This document shows positions 26,211 to 34,347 of a stretch of DNA of 64,000 nucleotides, piece after piece. Location: contig NZ_JAMTCI010000002.1 of assembly GCF_024171765.1 (NCBI RefSeq), positions 62,001 to 126,000 of the forward strand, read 5' to 3'. The position numbers were made by a program, and so were the translations under genes. How positions within the stretch are numbered: position 1 is the stretch's first letter; each line of letters begins with the position of its first letter. A model generated the notes under the pieces. That model saw only the letters and a program-made list of their open reading frames with translations. It was not told the origin of the DNA and did not search any database. The DNA is from Williamsia deligens (GTDB taxonomy: Bacteria; Actinomycetota; Actinomycetes; Mycobacteriales; Mycobacteriaceae).

Positions 26211-26834
26211 ATGTACGACTACATCCACGACGGCGCCGAGATCTACCGGCAGTCGTTCGCCACCATCCGGAGCGAGGCCCACCTCGACGGGTTGGATCCC
26301 GAGACCGAGAAGGTCGTCGTCCGGATGATCCACGCCTGTGGTCAGGTGGATCTCGTCGACGACGTCCGCATCACCCCGGGCGCCGTCACCACGGGCCGCG
26401 CCGCGCTGCAGGCCGGTGCGCCGATCCTGTGCGACGCGACCATGGTCGCGTCCGGGGTCACCCGGCGCCGGCTCCCGGTCGACAACGACGTCATCTGCCT
26501 CCTCGGTGATCCCCGCACGCCGGAACTCGCACTGGAGCTCGAGACCACCCGAACCGCCGCCGCGGTCCATCTCTGGGAACCGATGCTCGCGGGCGCGATC
26601 GTCGCGATCGGCAACGCGCCGACCGCACTGTTCGCGCTGCTGGAGCTCATCGACGCCGGGTTCCCCCGGCCCGCGGTGGTCGTCGGCGCCCCGGTGGGGT
26701 TCATCGGTGCCGCGGAATCCGCTGCGGCACTGGCGGAACGGAACGACCTGGACTACATCACGGTGCTCGGTCGGCGCGGCGGGTCCGCGATCACCGCGGC
26801 CGCGCTCAACGCCCTCGCGAGTCCGGTCGAGTGA
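26211..26834 (+). CDS. cobH: Precorrin-8X methylmutase
   Basis: CobH moves a methyl group from C11 to C12 of precorrin-8X, giving hydrogenobyrinic acid. The 207-residue sequence has the family blocks YDYIHDGAEIYRQSFATIR at the start, RMIHACGQVDL with the catalytic His (about residue 42), and AIGNAPTALFALLELI. Starting at ATG 26211 gives a GAGG site 6 bases upstream and aligns the N terminus with mycobacterial CobH; an ATG at 26190 would overlap cobG and is less likely. The stop overlaps the cobIJ start codon as GTGA. Confidence 0.95.
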   Translation: MYDYIHDGAEIYRQSFATIRSEAHLDGLDPETEKVVVRMIHACGQVDLVDDVRITPGAVTTGRAALQAGAPILCDATMVASGVTRRRLPVDNDVICLLGDPRTPELALELETTRTAAAVHLWEPMLAGAIVAIGNAPTALFALLELIDAGFPRPAVVVGAPVGFIGAAESAAALAERNDLDYITVLGRRGGSAITAAALNALASPVE

Positions 26835-28375
26835 GCGGGTCGCTCGGCACGCTCTGGGGTGTCGGCCTCGGTCCCGGTGACAGCGAGCTGGTGACCGTCA
26901 AGGCCGCACGCGTGATCGGCGAGGCCGACGTCGTCGCGTATCACTGTGCGCAGCACGGGAACTCGATCGCGCTGGGCGTCGCGCAGCCCTACCTCCGCGA
27001 CGGCCAGACCCGGGAGGAACTGCGCTACCCGGTGACCACCGAGACCACCGACCACCCCGGCGGGTACCGCGGTGCGCTCGACGACTTCTACACCGTCGCC
27101 GCCGAGAGACTGGCCGTCCATCTGCGGGCCGGGCGGTCGGTCGCCCTGCTCGCCGAGGGCGACCCGCTCTTCTACTCGAGCTTCATGCACATGCACAAGC
27201 GTCTCGTCGCCGAGTTCCCGGTCGAGATCATCCCGGGTGTCACCTCGCCGAGCGCGTCGGTCGCCGCGGTCGGACTGCCGTGGGTCGAAGCCGACGAGAC
27301 CACCACGGTGCTGCCCGGAACACTCCCCCGCGACGAACTCGTCCGACGCCTCGTCGACGCCGACGCAGTGGCGATCATGAAGCTGGGACGGACCTTCGCG
27401 ACCGTCCGCGAGGCACTCGAGATCGCCGGCGTCGCCGACCGCGCCTGGTACGTCGAACGCGCCTCCACCGACCGTCAGCGGGTGCTGCCGGTCAGCGAGG
27501 TGGACGCCGACTCGGTGCCCTACTTCTCGATGGTCGTGGTGCCGGGCCCGCTCAACGCGGTCACCTCTGCTCCCGCCGCGGAACCCCGGTCGGAGTCGGA
27601 CCGTGTCGGCGAGGTGGTCGTCGTCGGCCTGGGTCCGGGTGCGGGACGCTGGACGACCCCCGAGGTCAGCGCCGAACTGGCGCGTGCCACCGACCTCGTC
27701 GGGTACACGACCTACCTGCGACGGGTGACGCCGACACCGTCGCAGCGGGTGCACGCCAGCGACAACAAGGTCGAGTCCGAACGGGCCTGCATGGCACTGG
27801 ATCTCGCCGCCCGCGGGGCGCGGGTCGCGGTCGTGTCCTCCGGCGACCCCGGGGTGTTCGCGATGGCTTCGGCGGTCGTCGAGATGTCCGCGGACCCGGT
27901 GTGGTCGCACGTGCCGGTGCGCGTCGTCCCCGGTGTGACCGCCGCGAACGCCGTCGCGGCGGCCGTGGGTGCGCCGCTGGGCCACGATTTCGCGGTCGTC
28001 TCGCTCTCGGACCGGCTCAAACCGTGGGAGACGATTGCCGCCCGTGTACGTGCTGCCCTCGCGGCGGATCTCGTCCTGGCGGTCTACAACCCCGGGTCGC
28101 GGGACCGCACGTGGCAGGTCGAGGCGTTGCGCGACATGGTCGTGGAGTCGGTCGGCGCCGACCGCGTCATCGTCCTCGGCCGTGATGTCGGCGGGCCCAC
28201 CGAGTCGACCACGATCACCACCGCGGGCGACCTCGACCCGGCGGTCGTCGATATGCGCACCCTGCTCATCATCGGCTCGTCGACGACGCAGGTGGTTCAG
28301 CGGTCGGCCGGGACCGCCGTGTTCACCTCGCGTCGGTACGGCGACCGGCCAGAAGGTCCTGCAGCAGGGGTCTGA
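26831..28375 (+). CDS. cobIJ: Fused precorrin-2 C20- and precorrin-3B C17-methyltransferase
   Basis: The 514-residue protein joins two tetrapyrrole methyltransferases. The CobI half (about 1-240) has GVGLGPGDSELVTVKA at its start and AEGDPLFYSSFMHMHKR; the CobJ half (about 258-510) restarts with VVVGLGPGAGRWTTPE and has SSGDPGVFAMASAV and VYNPGSRDRTWQ. CobI methylates C20 of precorrin-2 and CobJ methylates C17 with ring contraction; CobG acts between them. The fusion is standard in mycobacteria. The GTG at 26831 overlaps the cobH stop. The last 53 bases overlap the end of the convergent cobK gene. Confidence 0.95.
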   Translation: MSGSLGTLWGVGLGPGDSELVTVKAARVIGEADVVAYHCAQHGNSIALGVAQPYLRDGQTREELRYPVTTETTDHPGGYRGALDDFYTVAAERLAVHLRAGRSVALLAEGDPLFYSSFMHMHKRLVAEFPVEIIPGVTSPSASVAAVGLPWVEADETTTVLPGTLPRDELVRRLVDADAVAIMKLGRTFATVREALEIAGVADRAWYVERASTDRQRVLPVSEVDADSVPYFSMVVVPGPLNAVTSAPAAEPRSESDRVGEVVVVGLGPGAGRWTTPEVSAELARATDLVGYTTYLRRVTPTPSQRVHASDNKVESERACMALDLAARGARVAVVSSGDPGVFAMASAVVEMSADPVWSHVPVRVVPGVTAANAVAAAVGAPLGHDFAVVSLSDRLKPWETIAARVRAALAADLVLAVYNPGSRDRTWQVEALRDMVVESVGADRVIVLGRDVGGPTESTTITTAGDLDPAVVDMRTLLIIGSSTTQVVQRSAGTAVFTSRRYGDRPEGPAAGV

Positions 28376-29102
28376 CCTCGCATGCCGTGGCGACGGCGAG
28401 ATCGACGTGCGGGACGGCAGGGCGGCGCACCATCACCACGTCGATCCCGAGTTCGGCCGCGGCGATGAGTTTCGCCCGGGTGAGTTCGCCACCGGAGTTC
28501 TTCGTCACGACGACGTCGATCGCGTTCTGTCGCATCAGATCGCGTTCGCTGTCGAGGTCGTAGGGGCCGCGGCTGGCGAGGATCTCGTGGTGGGGCGGCA
28601 GGTCGGCCGTCGGTGGGTCCACCACGCGGATGAGGAACCACGCGGACTCGATCCCCGCGAACGCCCCGACATCCTGGCGACCCGTGGTGAGGAAGACGCG
28701 GCCGCCCCGGGCGGCGATGGTGTCCGCGGCTGCGGCGATGTCGTCGACCATCGTCCACCGGTCGTCGGGTCCCGGCTCCCATCCGGGGCGCCGCACCGCG
28801 ATGACGGGAACCGACGCCTGCTCCGCCGCTCGCGCCGCGTTCTGCGAGATCTGTTGCGCGAACGGATGTGTGGCGTCGACGACGACCGGGCACCGGTGAT
28901 CGGTGATCCAGGTCCGCAGACCCTCGACACCGCCGAAACCACCGACGCGGACCGCCCCCACGGGCAGCCGCGGTCGAGACACCCGTCCCGCCAGCGACGA
29001 CACGACATCGATGCCGGCGTCGACGAGATCGGCGGCGACAGCGCGGGCCTCACCGGTCCCGCCGAGCACGAGGACCGGGCCGGGCGTCACCGATCGGGTC
29101 AC
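28323..29102 (-). CDS. cobK: Precorrin-6A reductase
   Basis: CobK reduces precorrin-6A to precorrin-6B with NADPH. The 259-residue protein begins shortly before the glycine-rich VLVLGGTGEARAVAADL, with VVDATHPFAQQISQNA near residue 77 and TKNSGGELTRAKLIAA near the C terminus, as in the family. The GTG at 29102 overlaps the cobM stop as GTGA; the longer open frame upstream runs antisense-like through cobM. Its 3' end overlaps the cobIJ end by 53 bases on the opposite strand, so the two cob transcripts must run into each other. Confidence 0.93.
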   Translation of the reverse strand: MTRSVTPGPVLVLGGTGEARAVAADLVDAGIDVVSSLAGRVSRPRLPVGAVRVGGFGGVEGLRTWITDHRCPVVVDATHPFAQQISQNAARAAEQASVPVIAVRRPGWEPGPDDRWTMVDDIAAAADTIAARGGRVFLTTGRQDVGAFAGIESAWFLIRVVDPPTADLPPHHEILASRGPYDLDSERDLMRQNAIDVVVTKNSGGELTRAKLIAAAELGIDVVMVRRPAVPHVDLAVATACEVRPLLQDLLAGRRTDAR

Positions 29103-29857
29103 GTCGGTCCCGACAGCTTCGTCATGCGTGCGGCCGAGTACAGGTAGCTGTCCGGGAATCCCGTCGCCCCGAGGACCCGTCCGACGACGATGATCGCGGT
29201 ACGGACGATCCCGGCCGCGTGCGTGCGGTCGGCGAGGTCGGCGAGGGTGCATCGCACGATGATCTCGTCGTCGCGACTGGCGAACGCGACGACGGCGCAG
29301 GGGCAGTCGGCGCCGTAGTGCGGCGTGAGGTCGGCCGCGACGGCGTCGACGCGGTGGGCCGCGAGGTGCAGCGACAGGGTGACGCCGGTGCGGGCGAGTT
29401 CGGACAGGGTCTCCCCCGGCGGCATGTCCGTCGAGAGCGTCGACACGCGCGTGATGAGCAGCGACTGGCCGATCCCGGGCACCGTGAGCTCCCGGCCCAG
29501 AGTGGCGGCGACCGCCGCGAACGCCGGGACCCCGGGGACGACGACGTGGTCGATGCCGATCGCGTCGAGCGCCCGGATCTGTTCGGCCATGGCGGAGTAC
29601 AGCGAAGTGTCACCGGAGTGCAGGCGCGCCACGTCGTGACCGGCGTCGTGTGCGCGACGGATGTGGCCGACGATCTCGTCGAGGGGCATCCGCGCCGTGT
29701 CGATCAGCTCGGCGTCGTCGGGACAGTGGCTCAGGACCTCCTGCGGCACCAGCGATCCGGCATACAGACAGACGTGGCAGCGTCCGAGCGTGTCGACGGC
29801 GCGCAGCGTCAACAGATCCGGTGCGCCGGGCCCGGCTCCGATGAAGTGGACGGTCAT
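29099..29857 (-). CDS. cobM: Precorrin-4 C11-methyltransferase
   Basis: CobM methylates C11 of precorrin-4. The 252-residue protein has the tetrapyrrole methylase signature VHFIGAGPGAPDLLTLRA at residues 3-20, RLHSGDTSLYSAMAEQI near 80, and VPGVPAFAAVAATLGREL. The ATG at 29857 has GGAGG 4 bases upstream and overlaps the cobL stop by 4 bases. The long open frame upstream of it is a shadow of cobL. Confidence 0.95.
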   Translation of the reverse strand: MTVHFIGAGPGAPDLLTLRAVDTLGRCHVCLYAGSLVPQEVLSHCPDDAELIDTARMPLDEIVGHIRRAHDAGHDVARLHSGDTSLYSAMAEQIRALDAIGIDHVVVPGVPAFAAVAATLGRELTVPGIGQSLLITRVSTLSTDMPPGETLSELARTGVTLSLHLAAHRVDAVAADLTPHYGADCPCAVVAFASRDDEIIVRCTLADLADRTHAAGIVRTAIIVVGRVLGATGFPDSYLYSAARMTKLSGPT

Positions 29858-31062
29858 GTGGCCTCCGGTGTGCGTGCCGTCCACTGGGTCACGGGGAGGA
29901 TGGGACGCCAGGTCGTCATCTGTCCCAGCGGTGCGGCGGTCTCGAGGTGGATGCGGCGCAGGTCGCCCCCGCGGTCGCGGTGTGCGGTCAGGAGGAGGTT
30001 CTCCGACTCCAGGGTCACGGCGTTGGCGACGAGTCGTCCGCCGGGTCGCAATGCGGCCCAGCACGCGTCGAGCATGCCCGGGTCGGTGAGTCCCCCTCCG
30101 ACGAAGATCGCATCCGGCGCCTCACCCCGGGGGAAGCTGTCCGGCGCCGGCCCCGCCACGGTGACCGTGTGGGGGACGCCGTGCCGCGCCGCGTTCCGCG
30201 CGATGCGCTCGCGTCGAGCGTCGTCGGCCTCGAACGTCCAGGCCCGACAGCGCCGGTCGGTGCGACACCATTCGACGGCGATGGATCCGGCACCGCCTCC
30301 GATGTCCCACAGCACCTCCCCGGCTGCGGGTCGGAGGGCGGACAGGGTCAGTGCACGTACCGCCGACTTGGTGAGCTGACCGTCGTTCTCGAACGTGTCG
30401 TCGTCGAGGCCGGTACCGGTCGCCAGGGGTGGGCCCACGCACTCGACGGCGACGACGGCGAGCGCAGATCCGGGAGGGTGTTGCCAGGTCGCGGCCGTGC
30501 CCGACCATCGGTCCTCCCGCGGTCCCCCGAGGTCGGCGAGAACCGTCAGCGTCGAGTCACCGAAACCGATGGAGGCCAACACCGCAGCCAGCGCCGCCGG
30601 CGTCGAGGCGTCGCGAGCCAACACGAGTAGTCGGATCCCGTCACCCGCCTCGGCGAGCACGGACTCGACCGGGTGGGTGACGACGGAACAGACCGGTGTG
30701 CGTGCGAGATCCCATCCCAGCCGCGCAGCGGCCAGCGACGCGCTCGACACGGCGGGGATCACCTGTACGCGGTCGGCGCCGATGCGGGCGACGATGCTCG
30801 CGCCCACCCCGTGGAACATCGGGTCACCGCTCGCCAGGACGTGCACGGTGCCGTCGGTGTGGGCCAGGAGCGCGTCGAGGTCGGCGGCCATGGGTGGCGC
30901 CCACGGGTGACGGCGGGCATCGACGTCCTGCGGGAGGAGCGCGAGCTGGCGGGCCGATCCGGCGACGATCGCCGCCGACCTCAACGCCTCCCGCGCCGCC
31001 TGGTTGAGTCCGTGCCATCCGTCGGCGCCGATGCCGACGACCACGACCGACGGGTCGGTCAC
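29854..31062 (-). CDS. cobL: Precorrin-6Y C5,15-methyltransferase (decarboxylating)
   Basis: CobL methylates C5 and C15 of precorrin-6B and removes the C12 acetate carboxyl, giving precorrin-8X. The N-terminal domain (about 1-195) is a tetrapyrrole methylase (VVGIGADGWHGLNQAAREAL, LASGDPMFHGVGASI); the C-terminal domain is a classical SAM methyltransferase with LWDIGGGAGSIAVEWCR near residue 250. Length 402 matches the fused form. The GTG at 31062 overlaps the SDR stop as GTGA; a TTG six codons earlier is the alternative. Order SDR-cobL-cobM-cobK is that of M. tuberculosis Rv2073c-Rv2070c. Confidence 0.94.
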   Translation of the reverse strand: MTDPSVVVVGIGADGWHGLNQAAREALRSAAIVAGSARQLALLPQDVDARRHPWAPPMAADLDALLAHTDGTVHVLASGDPMFHGVGASIVARIGADRVQVIPAVSSASLAAARLGWDLARTPVCSVVTHPVESVLAEAGDGIRLLVLARDASTPAALAAVLASIGFGDSTLTVLADLGGPREDRWSGTAATWQHPPGSALAVVAVECVGPPLATGTGLDDDTFENDGQLTKSAVRALTLSALRPAAGEVLWDIGGGAGSIAVEWCRTDRRCRAWTFEADDARRERIARNAARHGVPHTVTVAGPAPDSFPRGEAPDAIFVGGGLTDPGMLDACWAALRPGGRLVANAVTLESENLLLTAHRDRGGDLRRIHLETAAPLGQMTTWRPILPVTQWTARTPEAT

Positions 31063-31835
31063 CGGGGCATCCGACGCCAAACCGACTGCGGCAGAACACG
31101 CATGACCGCGAACACGGGACGCAGCGCGCCGGGGATCCAGACGGTGTGGCGACCGCGGTGCAGCGCGCGCACGACCGCCTCGCCGACCTGGTCCGCCGTG
31201 CTCGACATGGGAGCCGGGTCCACCCCGGACGCCATCAGGTCGCGGGTCATCGCGCCGACCACGAAGCCGGGCCGCGCGAGGAGCAGGTGGACGCCGGTGC
31301 CGTGCAGGGCGTCGGAGAGTCCGGAGGCGAACCCGTCGAGGCCGGCCTTGGTCGAGCCGTAGACGTAGTTCGCACGCCGGACGCGGACCCCGGCGACCGA
31401 CGAGAACACGATCAGCGCACCGGACCCTTGGCGCCGCATCGCGGCGGCGAGAGGGGTGAGGACGCTGATCTGTGCCAGGTAGTCGGTGTGGGCGATCTGG
31501 AGAGCGTGGGCGTGATCGGTCTCGGCGCGTGCCTGGTCGCCGAGGATGCCGAACGCGATGACGGCGACGCCGATCCGACCGTGCTCGGCGACGATCGCGT
31601 CGACGAGACCGGGATGCGAGGCGGTGTCGTCGGCGTCGAAGGCGACCGTGTGCACCTCTGCGGCGCCGGCGTCGGTCAGCAGCGCCCGCTGATCGGCGAG
31701 GTCGTCGGGGCGACGCGCCGCGAGCACCACCGTCGCGCCGTCGACGATGCGCCGGGCCACCTCGATGCCGATCTCGCTGCGGCCCCCGAACACGACCACG
31801 ACGCCGGAGGTGTCGGGGACTCGTCGGCGCAGCAC
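31059..31835 (-). CDS. Short-chain dehydrogenase/reductase, DprE2-like (Rv2073c homologue)
   Basis: The 258-residue SDR has the NAD(P)-binding VVVFGGRSEIGIEVARRI near residue 12, AFGILGDQA, the catalytic Ser in LIVFSSVAGV, and the YxxxK pair in YVYGSTKAGLDG near residue 157. Sequence and place match Rv2073c, which resembles DprE2 but has no settled substrate. The GTG at 31835 has GGGAG about 10 bases upstream; a start at 31910 would overlap the upstream nuclease gene by 44 bases. It sits 31 bases after that nuclease and overlaps cobL by 4 bases, so all could be one transcript. Confidence 0.85.
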   Translation of the reverse strand: MLRRRVPDTSGVVVVFGGRSEIGIEVARRIVDGATVVLAARRPDDLADQRALLTDAGAAEVHTVAFDADDTASHPGLVDAIVAEHGRIGVAVIAFGILGDQARAETDHAHALQIAHTDYLAQISVLTPLAAAMRRQGSGALIVFSSVAGVRVRRANYVYGSTKAGLDGFASGLSDALHGTGVHLLLARPGFVVGAMTRDLMASGVDPAPMSSTADQVGEAVVRALHRGRHTVWIPGALRPVFAVMRVLPQSVWRRMPR

Positions 31836-31866
31836 GTGTCTCAGTCTCCCATCGGCCGGGGCCGGA

Positions 31867-33840
31867 TCAGGAATCGGTGTCCCGTGGCTGCCGGAGGTGC
31901 TGCACGACATCGCGGTAGAACTCGGTGATCAGCGAGTCGGTGGCAGCGACGACGTTGCCGCGCGCCGGACCTCCACGCCCGCCGATCCCCGATGTCAGGG
32001 TGAGCGTGAACCGACGTGGGGGCCGTTCCTCGCTCTCCACGAGGACCTGAGGGTCGTCGCGCAGAGTGGAGAGCTCGACCTGCCGCGGAGGGGCCGCGGA
32101 ACGAGACACCGTTGCCTGGACGAGCAGCTTCTCGGGGGCGTCGGGGACCTGTCGCAGCAGTTGTCGGACGGAGGTCGCCGCACGTGACGTGCGGGCGGCA
32201 TCGACGGTGGTCGAACACGACACCTTGTCGGTCCGGAGATCCATCGACAGCGTCAGGGGGCCGACGGTGCCGGGAATCCGCAATGACCCGAACAGCACCC
32301 CCGAGTCGGTCAGCTGCTGGATCCGCGAGGTGCTGTCGACGCGATTGCGCGGGAACACCGGTTGCACGTCGACGCCGAGCAGGCAGGACAAGTCATGTCC
32401 GATGTGACGGATCAATTGGTCGAACTGCCTGCAGACCCCGTCAGCAGCCTTGTCCCGCGGATGGATGGTCTTGTTCTTGACCCCGTCTCTGACGTGCGCC
32501 CAGTCGGGACCCATGTCGGTGAAGCCCTGCAGCTTGGACTGGTCGTGCAGGAGATACCGGACGAACTCCCGCAGCACCCACCGTTGCGTCCCGTCTTCGA
32601 CCTTGTCGTGCATCGACAGGTGTATCGCGACCGATCGGATCTCGTCCCACGAGACGTGCCGCAATGCGACCTTGCGCAGTTTGCGGCGGTCGATCTCGAC
32701 AGGGAGGTCATCGCTGCCGGACAGCAGCTGATTGCTGATGGTGATGACCGCGTCGAACCCTTCGGTCCTGGCGAGCTCGACATACATCTCGACCTGCTCG
32801 GCGGTGAGAGGCGCGGTCGACGTCTTGACCTCGACGAGCGCGGTCCACGACCGACTGCCTCGACGCACCCGGACCAGACCGTCCGGCCGGATCGCTCTGC
32901 CGTGACGGGTGAACTGCGGTTCGACGAAGGTCTCGATGGTGCCGGCGATCGCTCCGCATCGTCGTGTCAGCTCACGTCCGAATTCGCGGACACCGCTCAT
33001 CACAGCGAGAAGCGCGGAGGCCGAACGGCGTTCGCGTTCTTCGCCCTTGCCGATGCCGGACACGGAGAACAGCCGCGCGCGATCCCACTCGTCGTCGTCG
33101 GTCAACGAGCTGGCGATGGACCAGTCCGGCAGCCGCGGCGGCCGGACGGCTCGACGCGCAACTGTGAGGCGATTCGGCGGGCCCGGCGTCGGCGGGGAAT
33201 CCCCGTCCGGTTCCGCCTGCAGATCGTCTGGGGGCACGGGGACTTCCGCTGTATCGACAGCTATCTCGGCCTCCGCGGCATCGACCTCCACCCCGTGCTG
33301 ACGCGCGAGTTCCGCGAGACCGCCCGCGTATCCCTGCCCGACGGCGCGGAACTTCCACTGATCACCGCGACGATAGAACTCACCCGGCACGACTGCTGTG
33401 ATGCCGGGCTCGGGTGCGGCGACGAACTCCGCGATCGACTCGGTGTCAGGCGAGACCGACAACGACATGGTCAGCGCTTGCAGTGCGAGCGACCCCGTCG
33501 TCGGTGTCGATCCGGTGTCGACGCTCGCCACCAGGATCACGCGGTCGACAGTGGGGTCGACCCTGTCGAGCTGCAGGGTCAACGTCGCCAGCTGCGCCTC
33601 GTCGTGTGCTGCGATCTCCATCCGGACGGCGCCGTCGTCCGCGACCGGCTGGTTGTAGAACACGAAATCGGCGTTGTCACGAACAGCACCGCTGGTGTCG
33701 ACCAGGAGTGCGCTGATGTCGGGGTGCGGCAGATCGTCGGTGTCGGCGCCCGGGCTCAGATCCACTCGACACTCCAGAGCGGCGTCGCCCTGTCCGACGA
33801 CGAGGTTCTCCCCCGGTTGGAGAACGCGTGATTCGGACAT
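31867..33840 (-). CDS. TerD domain fused to a PD-(D/E)XK restriction-type endonuclease
   Basis: The 657-residue protein has an N-terminal TerD/TerA-like domain (about 1-185; NADFVFYNQPVADDG near 56 and [19 protein letters not shown] at 162-180), an acidic Pro-rich linker (about 186-235), and a nuclease-like region. There RPDGLVRV (Asp320) and ALVEVKT (Glu337, Lys339) followed by Gln349 and a helix fit the PD-(D/E)XK core. About 300 further residues show no recognised domain. Sample 60-base lines in the nuclease part (32401, 32461) are 60-62% GC against 75% in the SDR gene (31261), which suggests acquisition. In M. tuberculosis the two flanking homologues are adjacent without it. No Shine-Dalgarno precedes ATG 33840. 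Confidence 0.8.
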   Translation of the reverse strand: MSESRVLQPGENLVVGQGDAALECRVDLSPGADTDDLPHPDISALLVDTSGAVRDNADFVFYNQPVADDGAVRMEIAAHDEAQLATLTLQLDRVDPTVDRVILVASVDTGSTPTTGSLALQALTMSLSVSPDTESIAEFVAAPEPGITAVVPGEFYRRGDQWKFRAVGQGYAGGLAELARQHGVEVDAAEAEIAVDTAEVPVPPDDLQAEPDGDSPPTPGPPNRLTVARRAVRPPRLPDWSIASSLTDDDEWDRARLFSVSGIGKGEERERRSASALLAVMSGVREFGRELTRRCGAIAGTIETFVEPQFTRHGRAIRPDGLVRVRRGSRSWTALVEVKTSTAPLTAEQVEMYVELARTEGFDAVITISNQLLSGSDDLPVEIDRRKLRKVALRHVSWDEIRSVAIHLSMHDKVEDGTQRWVLREFVRYLLHDQSKLQGFTDMGPDWAHVRDGVKNKTIHPRDKAADGVCRQFDQLIRHIGHDLSCLLGVDVQPVFPRNRVDSTSRIQQLTDSGVLFGSLRIPGTVGPLTLSMDLRTDKVSCSTTVDAARTSRAATSVRQLLRQVPDAPEKLLVQATVSRSAAPPRQVELSTLRDDPQVLVESEERPPRRFTLTLTSGIGGRGGPARGNVVAATDSLITEFYRDVVQHLRQPRDTDS

Positions 33841-33913
33841 CGGCCGACTATTGCACAGGTGACCGACGATGTGGTCCGCGTCGGTGACCGGCAGGCCGAC
33901 GGCTGTTGATCGT

Positions 33914-33919
33914 TACCCT
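33914..33919 (+). promoter_or_regulatory. -10 box (TACCCT) of a leaderless promoter
   Basis: TACCCT, 7 bases, then GTG at 33927. This decides the start of the F420-type gene against a TTG seven codons upstream, which would overlap the promoter. Confidence 0.6.
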
Positions 33920-33926
33920 CGACCTC

Positions 33927-34337
33927 GTGCCCCGCGACGCGTCCGACCTCTCCGACTCCGCCCTGGAGTTCCTCACCGATCGACACCTGGCGAGCTTGGT
34001 GACACTCCGTGCCGACGGCACGCCGCACTCGGTGGCTGTGGGTGTGACCTATGACCCCGAGCGACAGCTCGCTCGCGTCATCACCTTCGAGGGAAGTCAG
34101 AAGGTCCGCAACGCGGAGCGGTCGGGATACGCGGCGGTGACGCACGTCGACGGGCCACGGTGGCTGACCCTGGAGGGTCCGGCGCGCGTGAACCGCGAGC
34201 CCGATGCCGTCGCGGAGGCGGAGCGCCGCTACGCCGCGCGCTACCGCCAGCCCAAGCCCAACCCCCGCCGCGTCGTCATCGAGTTCGACGTCACCCGCGT
34301 CCTGGGATCGCGGTCGCTGCTCGGCGAACAGGACTGA
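33927..34337 (+). CDS. F420-dependent biliverdin reductase family protein (Rv2074 homologue)
   Basis: The 136-residue split-barrel protein matches Rv2074 along its length: [20 protein letters not shown] at the start, [18 protein letters not shown], and [16 protein letters not shown] near the end. Rv2074 was shown to reduce biliverdin to bilirubin with F420H2, after initial annotation as a pyridoxamine oxidase. The TACCCT box 7 bases upstream sets the GTG start and implies a leaderless message. It is divergent from the TerD-nuclease and converges with the peptidase gene (10 bases apart). It is one of two apparent F420-type enzymes in the window. Confidence 0.87.
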   Translation: MPRDASDLSDSALEFLTDRHLASLVTLRADGTPHSVAVGVTYDPERQLARVITFEGSQKVRNAERSGYAAVTHVDGPRWLTLEGPARVNREPDAVAEAERRYAARYRQPKPNPRRVVIEFDVTRVLGSRSLLGEQD

Positions 34338-34347
34338 CCGACAGGGA

